From: an uncultured Lentisphaeria bacterium
Lineage (GTDB): Bacteria; Verrucomicrobiota; Lentisphaeria; Victivallales; UBA1829
NCBI GenBank assembly: GCA_949287225.1
Contig: CASEFP010000176.1
Coordinates: 1 to 50,739 of the forward strand
Direction: 5' to 3'
DNA: 50,739 nucleotides
The notes under the pieces are model-generated. The model made no database searches. It saw only the letters and a list, made by a program, of their open reading frames with translations, and was not told the origin of the DNA. The translations under genes were made by a program, and so were the position numbers. Shown here piece by piece: positions 15,217 through 22,441 of this stretch. How positions within the stretch are numbered: position 1 is the first letter of the stretch; each line of letters begins with the position of its first letter.

Positions 15217-17895
15217 ATGAACAAGGAAGATATTCTGACATTTTCACAGATTCCGCAGCCGCCGCACGATTCGCTGGCCTTCGTTGACGATCTGAAACGT
15301 CCGCTCTCCTATCATTTTACAAAAGGCTCCGGGTGTCCGGCGGGTGTCGCACAGGATTGCATGAAGAACGGAGCGGAACTGGATATCGGCTTTCCGGACG
15401 GGGAAAAAATTCTGGAAACGGCGTTTGAATCGCTGCGGCGGGTGCTGAAGGCGAAAGGAATTGCGGAAAGGGCAGGGGGCTATCCGCTCCGGTTCCGGCA
15501 TGACGCGGGCTTCGGGCGCGAGGAGTATGCCGTGGAGATTTCCGCACACGCCTGTGTGGTGACGGCCGCCGACGCCGACGGCATGCGCCGGGGCATCTAT
15601 TTTCTGGAGGACCGGATCTGCGAGGCGGAAGGAGCCTCCGCGAGGGCGGGCGCATGGAGACGCAGACCCTTTGTCAGGCACCGCATTTCGCGCTGTTTCT
15701 TCGGACCGACCTATCGTCCGCCCTTCTTCATCGACGAACTGACCAACGACATCAATTATTATCCGGATGAATATCTGAACAAGCTCGCGCACGAGGGGAT
15801 CAACGGCTTGTGGCTCACGATGTATTTCCGGGATCTGCCGTCGGATATTTTCCCCGGGCGCGGGAAGGACGCGGAGAAACGTTTTGAAAAACTCCGTCAG
15901 ACCGTGAAGCGCTGCGCCCGTTTCGGCATCCGGATCTATGTCTTCTTCAGCGAACCGAAACTCTTCGGGAACACCGCTTATTCCGTTCCGAAGGAGGATG
16001 CTGCGGCGCATCCGGAACTGATCGGGGACTCCTATGACAAATTCGGCTTTTTCTGCACCTCGACACCGGTCGGGCGTCAATATCTTTCCGAATCCCTGAC
16101 GCGCCTTTTCTCCGCTGTTCCGGATCTGGGCGGCGTGATCAACATCATGTTCGGCGAAGACAACGGCGCGTGCGTCAGCCATATGCTGTATGACGAGTTG
16201 CACTGTCACTGTCCGCGCTGTTCCAGACGCGATCCCTCGGACATCTATCGCGAGCAGGCAGAAGTCATGTCGGAAGCAATTCACAAAGTCAGTCCGAACG
16301 CGGAATTCATCGGCTGGTTCTACGCACCGGGACAGCGCGACGGATCCTCTTTCATGAAGCGCCTTGAGAATGCCGCGTCCAAATGGCCGGACAACTGCGG
16401 AATCATGTTCAATTTCGAGTCCGGCGGAGTCGTCGAACAGCTCGGGAAGGGGCGGCATGTCTTTGACTATTCGCTCGCCTATTTGGGGCCCTCCGAACTC
16501 TTCCGGCATATTGCCTCGCACAACCGGAAAACAGGGGCGAAACTTCAGGTCGGCTGTTCGCACGAGGACGCTTCCGTGCCGTTCATTCCGGTTCCCGGCA
16601 ATCTGTATGAGAAGTACAAGACGATGCATGAACTTGGCGTCTATGCCGCGATGCAGTGCTGGTATTTCGGAAACTATCCCGGATTGATGAACAAGGCGGC
16701 GGGGGAACTCTCCTTCGAACCGTTCCCGCATTCCGAGGATGAATTCCTGACGATGCTGGCGCGTCCGGACTGGCGGAAAAACACGCCGAAGATAGTTGAG
16801 GCATGGAAATACTTTTCCGCCGGATACCGGCAGTTCCCCGGCAACATCGCGTTTGAATGGTTCGGCCCGCTCCATCACTCGATCGCGTGGCCGCTGCATC
16901 TCTTCCCCGTGGACGAGCCGATCTCCCCGAGCTGGATTCTGAAAAACTTCCCCGAAGTGAGCGGCGACCGGATCGGCGAATGCCTCTGTTATCAGCATAC
17001 GCTCCCGGAGGCTCTGACACTCTGCCGCGGCATGTATGAATCCTGGCAGAAAGGCGCCGATATTCTCGAGTCGCTGCGCGGAGAATATGCCGATGATCCC
17101 GCCAGGATTGCCGACATTGATTTAACTTCCGCGATCGCCCTCCAGATGCGGAGCACCGTGAATCTGCTCACCTTCTACTCCCTGCGCGAGGAGATGTTCT
17201 TTGAAGGCAGGGACAATCTGGAGGCCATGCGCCGGATCGTGCTGGATGAAATCCGCAACTCAGAAGCCATGAAACAGCTCTGCGAACACGATTCCCGGCT
17301 CGGGTATCACTCCGAGGCGGAAGGGTATCTCTTTTCTCCGGAAAAACTCACTGCGCGCATTGCCCTGCTCGAACAGCTCCTCAACGTCGATTTCCCGAAA
17401 TTCCGCATGGACGATCCGTTCATCGCCGAATATACCGGCAGAAATCCGACGGGAGCCAGAGCCGTCTGCGCCAAAGGCGCGCCGCGCGAAGCATGGGAAA
17501 AAGTCGGAGAAAGCACGCTTTCCTGGCGCGCTTTTTATGATGACAGGATGCTGAGCATTCAGATTTCCGGAAGCGAAGGAAAGGCATTTTCCGTGGAGAT
17601 TGAACCCTGCCGTCTCTGGCCGCCGGTGCGCATTGACTTTGACTCGAACGGGAATCCAACCCTCTATTCCTTTATCTTCCGGGAAATTCCGGTACTGGAA
17701 TATGTCCGGGAAAACGGTATTCTGACGATCCGGATCCCGATGGCGGTGTTTGACGGTTACCGCCGGAAGAATTTCCCGATGCGGATCAATGTCTGGAGCG
17801 GGAACGACGGCTGGGTAAAGCGCGAACCGTGGCCGAGCCGCCTTCTGCATCGCGATTACAACCCGAAATGCGCGGGCTGGCTGATTTTCGGGTGA
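15217..17895 (+). CDS. Glycoside hydrolase-like protein (GH20/DUF4838-like architecture)
   Basis: An 892-residue protein without signal peptide. Residues about 85-145 resemble the small N-terminal domain of GH20 and GH67 enzymes (YAVEISAHACVVTAADADGM, RRGIYFLEDRI). A TIM barrel follows: NKLAHEGINGLWLTMYFRDL, FGIRIYVFFSEPKLFG, and INIMFGEDNGACVSHMLYDE, whose acidic pairs are the best catalytic candidates. Next is HCHCPRCSRRDPSDIYREQA, like the cysteine motif of DUF4838 proteins. The C-terminus has a helical part and a beta-domain. The ATG at 15217 has GGAG seven bases upstream; the overlapping GTG at 15214 is less well spaced. The substrate is unknown, and the family call is tentative. Confidence 0.66.
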   Translation: MNKEDILTFSQIPQPPHDSLAFVDDLKRPLSYHFTKGSGCPAGVAQDCMKNGAELDIGFPDGEKILETAFESLRRVLKAKGIAERAGGYPLRFRHDAGFGREEYAVEISAHACVVTAADADGMRRGIYFLEDRICEAEGASARAGAWRRRPFVRHRISRCFFGPTYRPPFFIDELTNDINYYPDEYLNKLAHEGINGLWLTMYFRDLPSDIFPGRGKDAEKRFEKLRQTVKRCARFGIRIYVFFSEPKLFGNTAYSVPKEDAAAHPELIGDSYDKFGFFCTSTPVGRQYLSESLTRLFSAVPDLGGVINIMFGEDNGACVSHMLYDELHCHCPRCSRRDPSDIYREQAEVMSEAIHKVSPNAEFIGWFYAPGQRDGSSFMKRLENAASKWPDNCGIMFNFESGGVVEQLGKGRHVFDYSLAYLGPSELFRHIASHNRKTGAKLQVGCSHEDASVPFIPVPGNLYEKYKTMHELGVYAAMQCWYFGNYPGLMNKAAGELSFEPFPHSEDEFLTMLARPDWRKNTPKIVEAWKYFSAGYRQFPGNIAFEWFGPLHHSIAWPLHLFPVDEPISPSWILKNFPEVSGDRIGECLCYQHTLPEALTLCRGMYESWQKGADILESLRGEYADDPARIADIDLTSAIALQMRSTVNLLTFYSLREEMFFEGRDNLEAMRRIVLDEIRNSEAMKQLCEHDSRLGYHSEAEGYLFSPEKLTARIALLEQLLNVDFPKFRMDDPFIAEYTGRNPTGARAVCAKGAPREAWEKVGESTLSWRAFYDDRMLSIQISGSEGKAFSVEIEPCRLWPPVRIDFDSNGNPTLYSFIFREIPVLEYVRENGILTIRIPMAVFDGYRRKNFPMRINVWSGNDGWVKREPWPSRLLHRDYNPKCAGWLIFG

Positions 17896-17907
17896 CAAAA
17901 GAGACAA

Positions 17908-18756
17908 TCACGCTTCCGATTCGCGGTACGCCGCAAGGAAACGCGCCACGCCATACTGATCGGGCAGGATTTCCGCTTTTGTGAAAAATCCTGTCCGCAT
18001 GGCGCAGTCCTGCGCGCGTTTTCCCTGCGTCTCTCCGATCTCAAAAAAGAGTCCGCTCCTCTCCCTGAGATGGCGGGGCGCTTCCAGGATGGCGCGTTCG
18101 ATCAGCGCAAAGCCGTCGTCCGGTGCAAAAAGGGCCTCGGCTGGTTCGTAATTGCGGACATTTTCCGGCAGAGCATCACGCTCGGCGGGAGAGATGTAAG
18201 GGAGATTGGCGGCAACGGCGTCGAACTTCTCCTCTCCGAACGGTTCAAAGAGCGAACCATGGAAAAAATGCACATTCGGGAGCGCCAGCGCCGTGCGGTT
18301 GCGCTCGGACCAGAAGAATGCTTCCGGAGAGAGCTCCGAACCCCATACGTCGAGATCGGGCCGTTCCGAAGCCAGCGCAAGGGAGATCGCGCCGGAGCCG
18401 GTGCCCAGTTCGCATACACGGGCATTGACAGGCAGATATTTGAGAAGCAGATCGGGAAGCAGTTCCGTTTCCGGGCGCGGAATCAGTGCGCCGGGCCCTA
18501 TTTTTAAATTGAGAAAGCGGAACTGCGTCCAGCCGAAGATATACTGAAACGGCTCATTCTTCAGTCTGCGTGCCAGGAAACCGCGCCCTTTCCGGAGTTC
18601 ATCCTCCGTCAGGAGCCGATTCCGGGCAAGCGGCAGTTCGACATACGCTACATTGGTGATTTCGGAAACGATATAGGCGCTTTCCAGCTCCGGCGACTCG
18701 AATCCGGCATTCCGGAAGGTATCCTCCAGTTCCTTTTGAAAAACAGCCAGCTTCAT
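17908..18756 (-). CDS. prmC: Release factor glutamine methyltransferase PrmC, variant catalytic motif
   Basis: A 282-residue SAM-dependent enzyme that methylates the GGQ glutamine of peptide release factors. The helical N-terminal domain is followed by FQYIFGWTQFRFLNLKIGPG and ALIPRPETELL, then motif I VCELGTGSGAISLAL (about 114-128). The substrate-binding motif, NPPY in nearly all PrmC, is NLPY here (184-187, AAT CTC CCT TAC), one base change from proline and the same as in RsmA. It converges with the preceding glycosidase-like gene, 12 bp apart. The start is supported by AGAGAA upstream. Orthology is sure from the remaining motifs; effect of the change is not. Confidence 0.92.
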   Translation of the reverse strand: MKLAVFQKELEDTFRNAGFESPELESAYIVSEITNVAYVELPLARNRLLTEDELRKGRGFLARRLKNEPFQYIFGWTQFRFLNLKIGPGALIPRPETELLPDLLLKYLPVNARVCELGTGSGAISLALASERPDLDVWGSELSPEAFFWSERNRTALALPNVHFFHGSLFEPFGEEKFDAVAANLPYISPAERDALPENVRNYEPAEALFAPDDGFALIERAILEAPRHLRERSGLFFEIGETQGKRAQDCAMRTGFFTKAEILPDQYGVARFLAAYRESEA

Positions 18757-18783
18757 ATTGACTTATTCTCTTTTTCCAGGCAT

Positions 18784-18820
18784 AAAAAAACGGGCGCGGC
18801 CGTGACAGCCGTCCCGTTTT
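18784..18820 (-). terminator. Rho-independent terminator of the TRL lipoprotein gene
   Basis: Read on the minus strand: AAACGGG pairs with CCCGTTT, with an inner CGGC/GCCG stem, followed by a run of T (18784-18790 on the complement). Confidence 0.85.
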
Positions 18821-18842
18821 CTTCCCTGCGGTTGCAGCGGAA

Positions 18843-19166
18843 TCAGTCGCCGTAAACCGTGGTTGTGTAGGTGGCATAGGCGCCGAGGAAGTTGTTGACG
18901 CTATAGCTGACCCAGGAAACCTTCGTGATGCCGCCGTTCTTGCAGGCCGCGTTGATGGAAGCATCACCGCTTGCAAAACAGCCGATGACGCTGTAGCAAC
19001 GTGCTGTTCCGGTCTTGGAATACTGCAGCTCACTGTTGCCGACCGCGCCGGGGAGTACGACCTTCGTGTAGATCACGCCGAGCGGAAGCGGTGTGGCACA
19101 GCCGGTAATAACCGCGGTTGTCAGGATTGATGCGGCGAAAACGAGCGCTTTTTTCCATACTTTCAT
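18843..19166 (-). CDS. TRL-like family lipoprotein
   Basis: A 107-residue predicted lipoprotein: signal peptide with lipobox ITGC and Cys23. The body carries the TRL signature FASGDASINAACKNGGITKV and ends YATYTTTVYG. TRL proteins are small envelope lipoproteins named after a tRNA-linked locus; their role is unknown. AAGGAG lies seven bases upstream of the ATG at 19166; an adjoining ATG at 19169 is four bases away and also possible, while an upstream ATG at 19196 has no site. The gene has its own terminator and diverges from argH. Confidence 0.85.
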   Translation of the reverse strand: MKVWKKALVFAASILTTAVITGCATPLPLGVIYTKVVLPGAVGNSELQYSKTGTARCYSVIGCFASGDASINAACKNGGITKVSWVSYSVNNFLGAYATYTTTVYGD

Positions 19167-19290
19167 CATAAGTCTCCTTATTTTGCAGTTTTTCATACTT
19201 TATTCGATAAAATATAGCAGTTTCTTTGATGAAAGCAAGGAGGTGCTCCGAAAAAAAAATTCTTTTGTCGACTTTTTTCATATCCGCACC

Positions 19291-19319
19291 TTTCAGGAAA
19301 GCGTTTTGCATGCTATATT
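19291..19319 (+). promoter_or_regulatory. Possible argH promoter
   Basis: TATATT (19314-19319) is a good -10 box, but the element 17 bp upstream (TTTCAG, 19291-19296) is a poor -35. It lies 35 bp before the argH start. Confidence 0.35.
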
Positions 19320-19353
19320 TCCAGTTGCAAACCAATCAGGGAAAGGAAATGCC

Positions 19354-20748
19354 ATGGCACTCTGGGGCGGAAGATTCGCACAGGACGCGGAACAATGCGT
19401 CCGCGATTTCACTCAATCCATATCTTATGACAAACGCCTGTATCGTTACGATATCGAAGGCAGCAAGGCGCATGCGCGCATGCTCGGGGCGACGGGAATC
19501 ATCCCGCAGACATCCGCCGAGGCGATCTGCGCGAAACTCGACGAGATATGCAAAAGGATCGAAGCCGGGGATTTTCAGTACCGTGTCGAACTTGAAGATA
19601 TCCATATGCATATTGAGTCCGAACTTATCAAACTCCTTGGCGACGAGGGGGCGCGTGTTCACACCGCCAGAAGCCGCAACGACCAGGTGAATCTGGATAT
19701 CCGGCTCTATCTGCGCGATGTGACACTCCATCTGGCGGACGGGATCCGGACACTCCAGAAGGCGCTTGTCGCGCAGGCGGAGGCGAATAAACGGACGATC
19801 CTTCCCGGTTTTACGCATCTCCAGCACGCACAGCCGGTGCTGTTCGCCCACCATCTTCTGGCCTATGTTGAAATGTTTGAACGCGACCGGGGACGGCTTC
19901 TCGACGCGCGCAGACGCCTGAACGTGCTTCCGCTCGGTTCCGGGGCAATTGCCGGAACGACGCTGCCGATCGACCGCGAATTTGTGCGGAAACAGCTGGA
20001 TTTCCCCGCGATGACGCGGAACAGCATGGATGCCGTCGCTTCGCGCGACTTCACCTGCGAGGTGCTTGCCGCGCTTGCGATTTTCGCAATGAACATTTCG
20101 CGCCTTTCCGAGGACATCATCCTCTGGATGTCGCAGGAATTCTCGTTTGTCATGCTTTCCGACGCCTTCTGCACGGGTTCGAGTCTGATGCCGCAGAAGA
20201 AAAATCCGGATATTGCCGAAATTTCGCGCGGCAAGACCGGACGCGTCTACGGGGCGCTGATGTCTATCCTGACCGTCTGCAAGGGACTCCCGCTGACCTA
20301 CAACCGCGATCTGCAGGAGGACAAGGAAGGGTTGTTTGACGCGATTGACACGGTTGAAGCGATCCTTTCCGTCTATCCGCACATGATTGAAACGATGAAG
20401 GTGAATTCCGATCGCATGGCGCAGGCGGCGTCCGACCCCGGGCTCATGGCGACTGATCTTGCTGAAATGCTTGTCCGGAAAGGGGTGCCCTTCCGCCACG
20501 CCCATCACAAGGTCGGTGCGCTGGTCCGCTTCGCCGTCGAGCACGGCAAGGCGCTCAACGAAGTGACCCTTGAGGAGATGAAAAGTGTCTTTCCCGAGGC
20601 GGATGAATCCATGCTTTCCGTTTTTTCCGCGGAAAACGCGGTTGCCGGGCGCGAGGTATTCGGGGGAACCGGTTTCGGCCAGGTCGCCGCGCAGCTCGCA
20701 TTCTGGAACAGGGAATTTTCTCAAGCCGAAATGGTAAAAGGAAAATGA
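19354..20748 (+). CDS. argH: Argininosuccinate lyase
   Basis: A 464-residue enzyme of the fumarase/aspartase superfamily, cleaving argininosuccinate to arginine and fumarate in the last step of arginine synthesis. MALWGGRFAQ at the N-terminus, the HTARSRNDQVNLD motif (about 103-115) and the superfamily signature GSSLMPQKKNPD (275-286, mobile loop with the catalytic serine) are intact. The length matches the family. The start at 19354 follows a purine-rich GGGAAAGGAA; the long frame upstream covers the promoter and divergent TRL gene. The stop overlaps the next gene (ATGA). argC lies 1.7 kb away on the other strand. Confidence 0.97.
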   Translation: MALWGGRFAQDAEQCVRDFTQSISYDKRLYRYDIEGSKAHARMLGATGIIPQTSAEAICAKLDEICKRIEAGDFQYRVELEDIHMHIESELIKLLGDEGARVHTARSRNDQVNLDIRLYLRDVTLHLADGIRTLQKALVAQAEANKRTILPGFTHLQHAQPVLFAHHLLAYVEMFERDRGRLLDARRRLNVLPLGSGAIAGTTLPIDREFVRKQLDFPAMTRNSMDAVASRDFTCEVLAALAIFAMNISRLSEDIILWMSQEFSFVMLSDAFCTGSSLMPQKKNPDIAEISRGKTGRVYGALMSILTVCKGLPLTYNRDLQEDKEGLFDAIDTVEAILSVYPHMIETMKVNSDRMAQAASDPGLMATDLAEMLVRKGVPFRHAHHKVGALVRFAVEHGKALNEVTLEEMKSVFPEADESMLSVFSAENAVAGREVFGGTGFGQVAAQLAFWNREFSQAEMVKGK

Positions 20749-21386
20749 AAACAGGGCTTCCACTCTGGATATCGCTGATTTTCTTCGTCATGGTATGTTC
20801 CGTTGCAGCGCAGGATGTTGTGAGTCTGCCGAAGAATACGTCTTATGCGGATGACGAAACGGGTGGTGTTTTTCCCCCCCGGATCGGCAATTTTACAAAA
20901 ACCAGCGTCACAAAAAATCTGAATCCTTATTATGGAACGAGGGTTCGTTATGCAAATGACTATGGGGCATCCGCCGATGTTTATATTTATTCATTGGATT
21001 TGAAAACCGTGAAACTGTCTCAGGAACAGTGGCAAAGGCATTACGACGAAGTCAAAAACAATATCTCCCATCTCACCGGAAAGAGTGCGCCGCTTGGAGA
21101 AGTTTCCAAGCTTGAGGAGTTTACGCTCACCGTTCCTCTGGAAACCGTGAAAAAACTGGCTCTGGACTCTACTGTTGTCGGGAAGCGCTGCACCTTTGCC
21201 TTTTCCATTGGCGAGGATCCGTTTTTTTCCGAACTGGTGATCTTTTCTGTCGGTTCGAAGATCGTGAAATTGCGTGTGACTTTTTCGCGGGAGATTACTG
21301 CGGAAATGGAAAACGCTTTGCTTTTCCTGAATACTGTCTGCCGGGATTTTTTTGCAAACGCGCAGTTTATTCCAATACCAAAGTGA
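20745..21386 (+). CDS. Hypothetical secreted protein
   Basis: A 213-residue protein with a clear signal peptide (LWISLIFFVMVCSVAAQ, cleavage near residue 23). The mature part mixes beta-strands and polar loops (YYGTRVRYANDYGASADVYI; RCTFAFSIGEDPFFSELVIF) and has no cysteine pairs, repeats or motifs I recognise. Codon use is a little more AT-rich than argH. It overlaps argH by four bases, so it is co-translated with it, though no functional link to arginine synthesis is apparent. The hairpin cluster starts at its stop codon. Confidence 0.75.
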   Translation: MKTGLPLWISLIFFVMVCSVAAQDVVSLPKNTSYADDETGGVFPPRIGNFTKTSVTKNLNPYYGTRVRYANDYGASADVYIYSLDLKTVKLSQEQWQRHYDEVKNNISHLTGKSAPLGEVSKLEEFTLTVPLETVKKLALDSTVVGKRCTFAFSIGEDPFFSELVIFSVGSKIVKLRVTFSREITAEMENALLFLNTVCRDFFANAQFIPIPK

Positions 21387-21490
21387 CGGAAGAATGCGGG
21401 AGCATTCTTCTCGGGGTCAAGGGTCTTTGACCCTTGTCGTGATCCAGCGGCGAAACGCTGGTCGCGCACAGCGCGAATTCCCCGCCCGGA
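21386..21490 (+). repeat. Four-hairpin element, copy 1
   Basis: Hairpins A-B-C-D (arms GAAGAATGC, CAAGGGTC, CCAGCG, TCGCGC) followed by TTCCCCGCCCGGA. The first 79 bases (21386-21464) are identical to 21508-21586 in copy 2. It starts at the last base of the preceding gene's stop codon. Confidence 0.85.
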
Positions 21491-21507
21491 TAGGTGACTG
21501 ACCGGAA

Positions 21508-21612
21508 ACGGAAGAATGCGGGAGCATTCTTCTCGGGGTCAAGGGTCTTTGACCCTTGTCGTGATCCAGCGGCGAAACGCTGGTCGTGCGGAGCACGAAA
21601 TCCCCGCCCGGA
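21508..21612 (+). repeat. Four-hairpin element, copy 2
   Basis: Direct repeat of copy 1 with a period of 122 bp. Hairpin D differs: TCGTGC GGA GCACGA (21584-21598) replaces TCGCGC ACA GCGCGA. The base change in one arm is matched in the other, and the tail ATCCCCGCCCGGA is kept. Confidence 0.85.
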
Positions 21613-21678
21613 GCGGTTCAGACCGCTCAGTGACGAGAACTTTTCCACAGGAAAAGTTCGAGAGCTCCGGGCGTATTC

Positions 21679-21718
21679 ATTGAGACGGAAAAATGCGCAG
21701 GCATTTTTTCGTCTCAAT
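21679..21718. repeat. Long inverted repeat, 18-bp stem with 4-nt loop
   Basis: Arms ATTGAGACGGAAAAATGC (21679-21696) and GCATTTTTTCGTCTCAAT (21701-21718) pair throughout with a single G-T wobble around loop GCAG. There is no T-tract, so it is not a standard terminator. Confidence 0.85.
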
Positions 21719-21870
21719 AATATTCAATAATCACGAGAGCACCGGACTTTTCCTCGGAGTCAAAGGTTTCCCACATGCTTATCAGCGAGAGCTTCGGGAG
21801 TGTCCCTGAGGTCATGCGCTGTACCGGCGGCTCTCGAAGCTTCGCTTCTCGTCCTTGAGCATTTGGAACC

Positions 21871-21973
21871 GCCGCCGGGGAGATTTCGCGCTATGCGCGA
21901 CCAGCTTACGCAGCTGGACCGCGGCAGGACTGAAAGTCCTGCACGAATCAAAATTGCTGTCGCAATTTTTTTT
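21871..21973 (-). repeat. Four-hairpin element, diverged inverted copy
   Basis: Read on the minus strand it shows the order A-B-C-D: AAAATTGC/GCAATTTT, GCAGGACT/AGTCCTGC, CCAGCT/AGCTGG, TCGCGC/GCGCGA, then AAATCTCCCCGG. Blocks TCCAGC, GCTGGTCG and CGAAATxCCCC match copies 1 and 2 while the arms of hairpins A and B have changed and still pair. Confidence 0.7.
21950..21973 (+). terminator. Terminator-like hairpin on the plus strand
   Basis: AAAATTGC (21950-21957), loop TGTC, GCAATTTT (21962-21969) with T continuing to 21973. It could end transcripts from argH and the secreted-protein gene; it is also hairpin A of the inverted element. Confidence 0.55.
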
Positions 21974-21978
21974 AAACT

Positions 21979-22034
21979 GCGCAGCTTCGCGCGCAAAATT
22001 TATTTATAGCGCAGCTTCGCGCGCAGAATTTATT
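21979..22034. repeat. Tandem 26-bp repeat, two copies
   Basis: GCGCAGCTTCGCGCGCA, one variable base, AATTTATT: 21979-22004 and 22009-22034, 30-bp period, one mismatch (A/G). Each contains a small GCGC stem. Confidence 0.8.
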
Positions 22035-22037
22035 AAT

Positions 22038-22346
22038 TCAGTTTTTCGCCAGCTCTGCTGCGACGGCAACACAACGGGAGCACGGAGTTCCGCACTGTGT
22101 TTTGATGGTTCTGCAATCCGGTGCGCCGATCAGACGGATGAATTCGGCTTTTGCTTCCGCTCGTTTCTCTTCCGGAAGCATCCGGAGCGCCGCATGCAAT
22201 GCGCCGCACAAGCCGCCGGGAGCACGTCCGCCGCCACAATTTTTCAATTCTTCCAGAAGTTCGTCATGGCCGCATCCCGCCGCCACAGACTGGGCACAAT
22301 TATGCGTTTTGGGAACGCGTGCAAAAATTTCCTCTGCAATGGACAT
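22038..22346 (-). CDS. C_GCAxxG_C_C-type redox-active cysteine protein
   Basis: A 102-residue protein with cysteines in the family pattern: HNCAQSVAAGC (Cys17, Cys25), then NCGGGRAPGGLCGALHAAL, matching the GG...CGA core, then GAPDCRT and the C-terminal CGTPCSRCVAVAAELA. Members are small, mostly anaerobe-linked proteins thought to carry a metal cluster or redox-active thiols; they often lie by transport or iron genes. No signal peptide or membrane segment. GGGAG lies nine bases before the ATG. It follows argC by 95 bp on the same strand and may be read from its transcript. The exact role is unknown. Confidence 0.78.
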   Translation of the reverse strand: MSIAEEIFARVPKTHNCAQSVAAGCGHDELLEELKNCGGGRAPGGLCGALHAALRMLPEEKRAEAKAEFIRLIGAPDCRTIKTQCGTPCSRCVAVAAELAKN

Positions 22347-22441
22347 CGTTACAGTCTCCCTTTTTCATGTTCCGATTTTGCCCGGTGAAGGAGGAGATAT
22401 TATGAAAGGTAAAACTGTACTCCCCTCCACCGGGATCGGAT

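Larger units (their letters stand above)
21386..22036. repeat. Non-coding cluster of short hairpins (REP-like mosaic)
   Basis: These 650 bases hold no credible gene; they are built from about fifteen short inverted repeats laid end to end. In order: GAAGAATGC/GCATTCTTC (21389-21410), CAAGGGTC/GACCCTTG with loop TTT (21418-21436), CCAGCG/CGCTGG (21444-21461), TCGCGC/GCGCGA with loop ACA (21462-21476). Second copies follow 122 bp on. Then GAGCGGT/ACCGCTC (21611-21628), GAACTTTTCC/GGAAAAGTTC with loop ACA (21637-21659), an 18-bp stem (21679-21718), GAAGC/GCTTC (21836-21848) inside CCGGCGGC/GCCGCCGG (21824-21878), and an inverted relative of the four-hairpin unit. It separates argH's operon from a convergent gene. 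Confidence 0.85.

Noticed and set aside
21386-21612. Possible CRISPR array, because of spaced identical repeats
   Set aside because: There are only two repeats of about 79 bp with a 122-bp period, no spacer set, and the repeats are internally palindromic; no cas genes.
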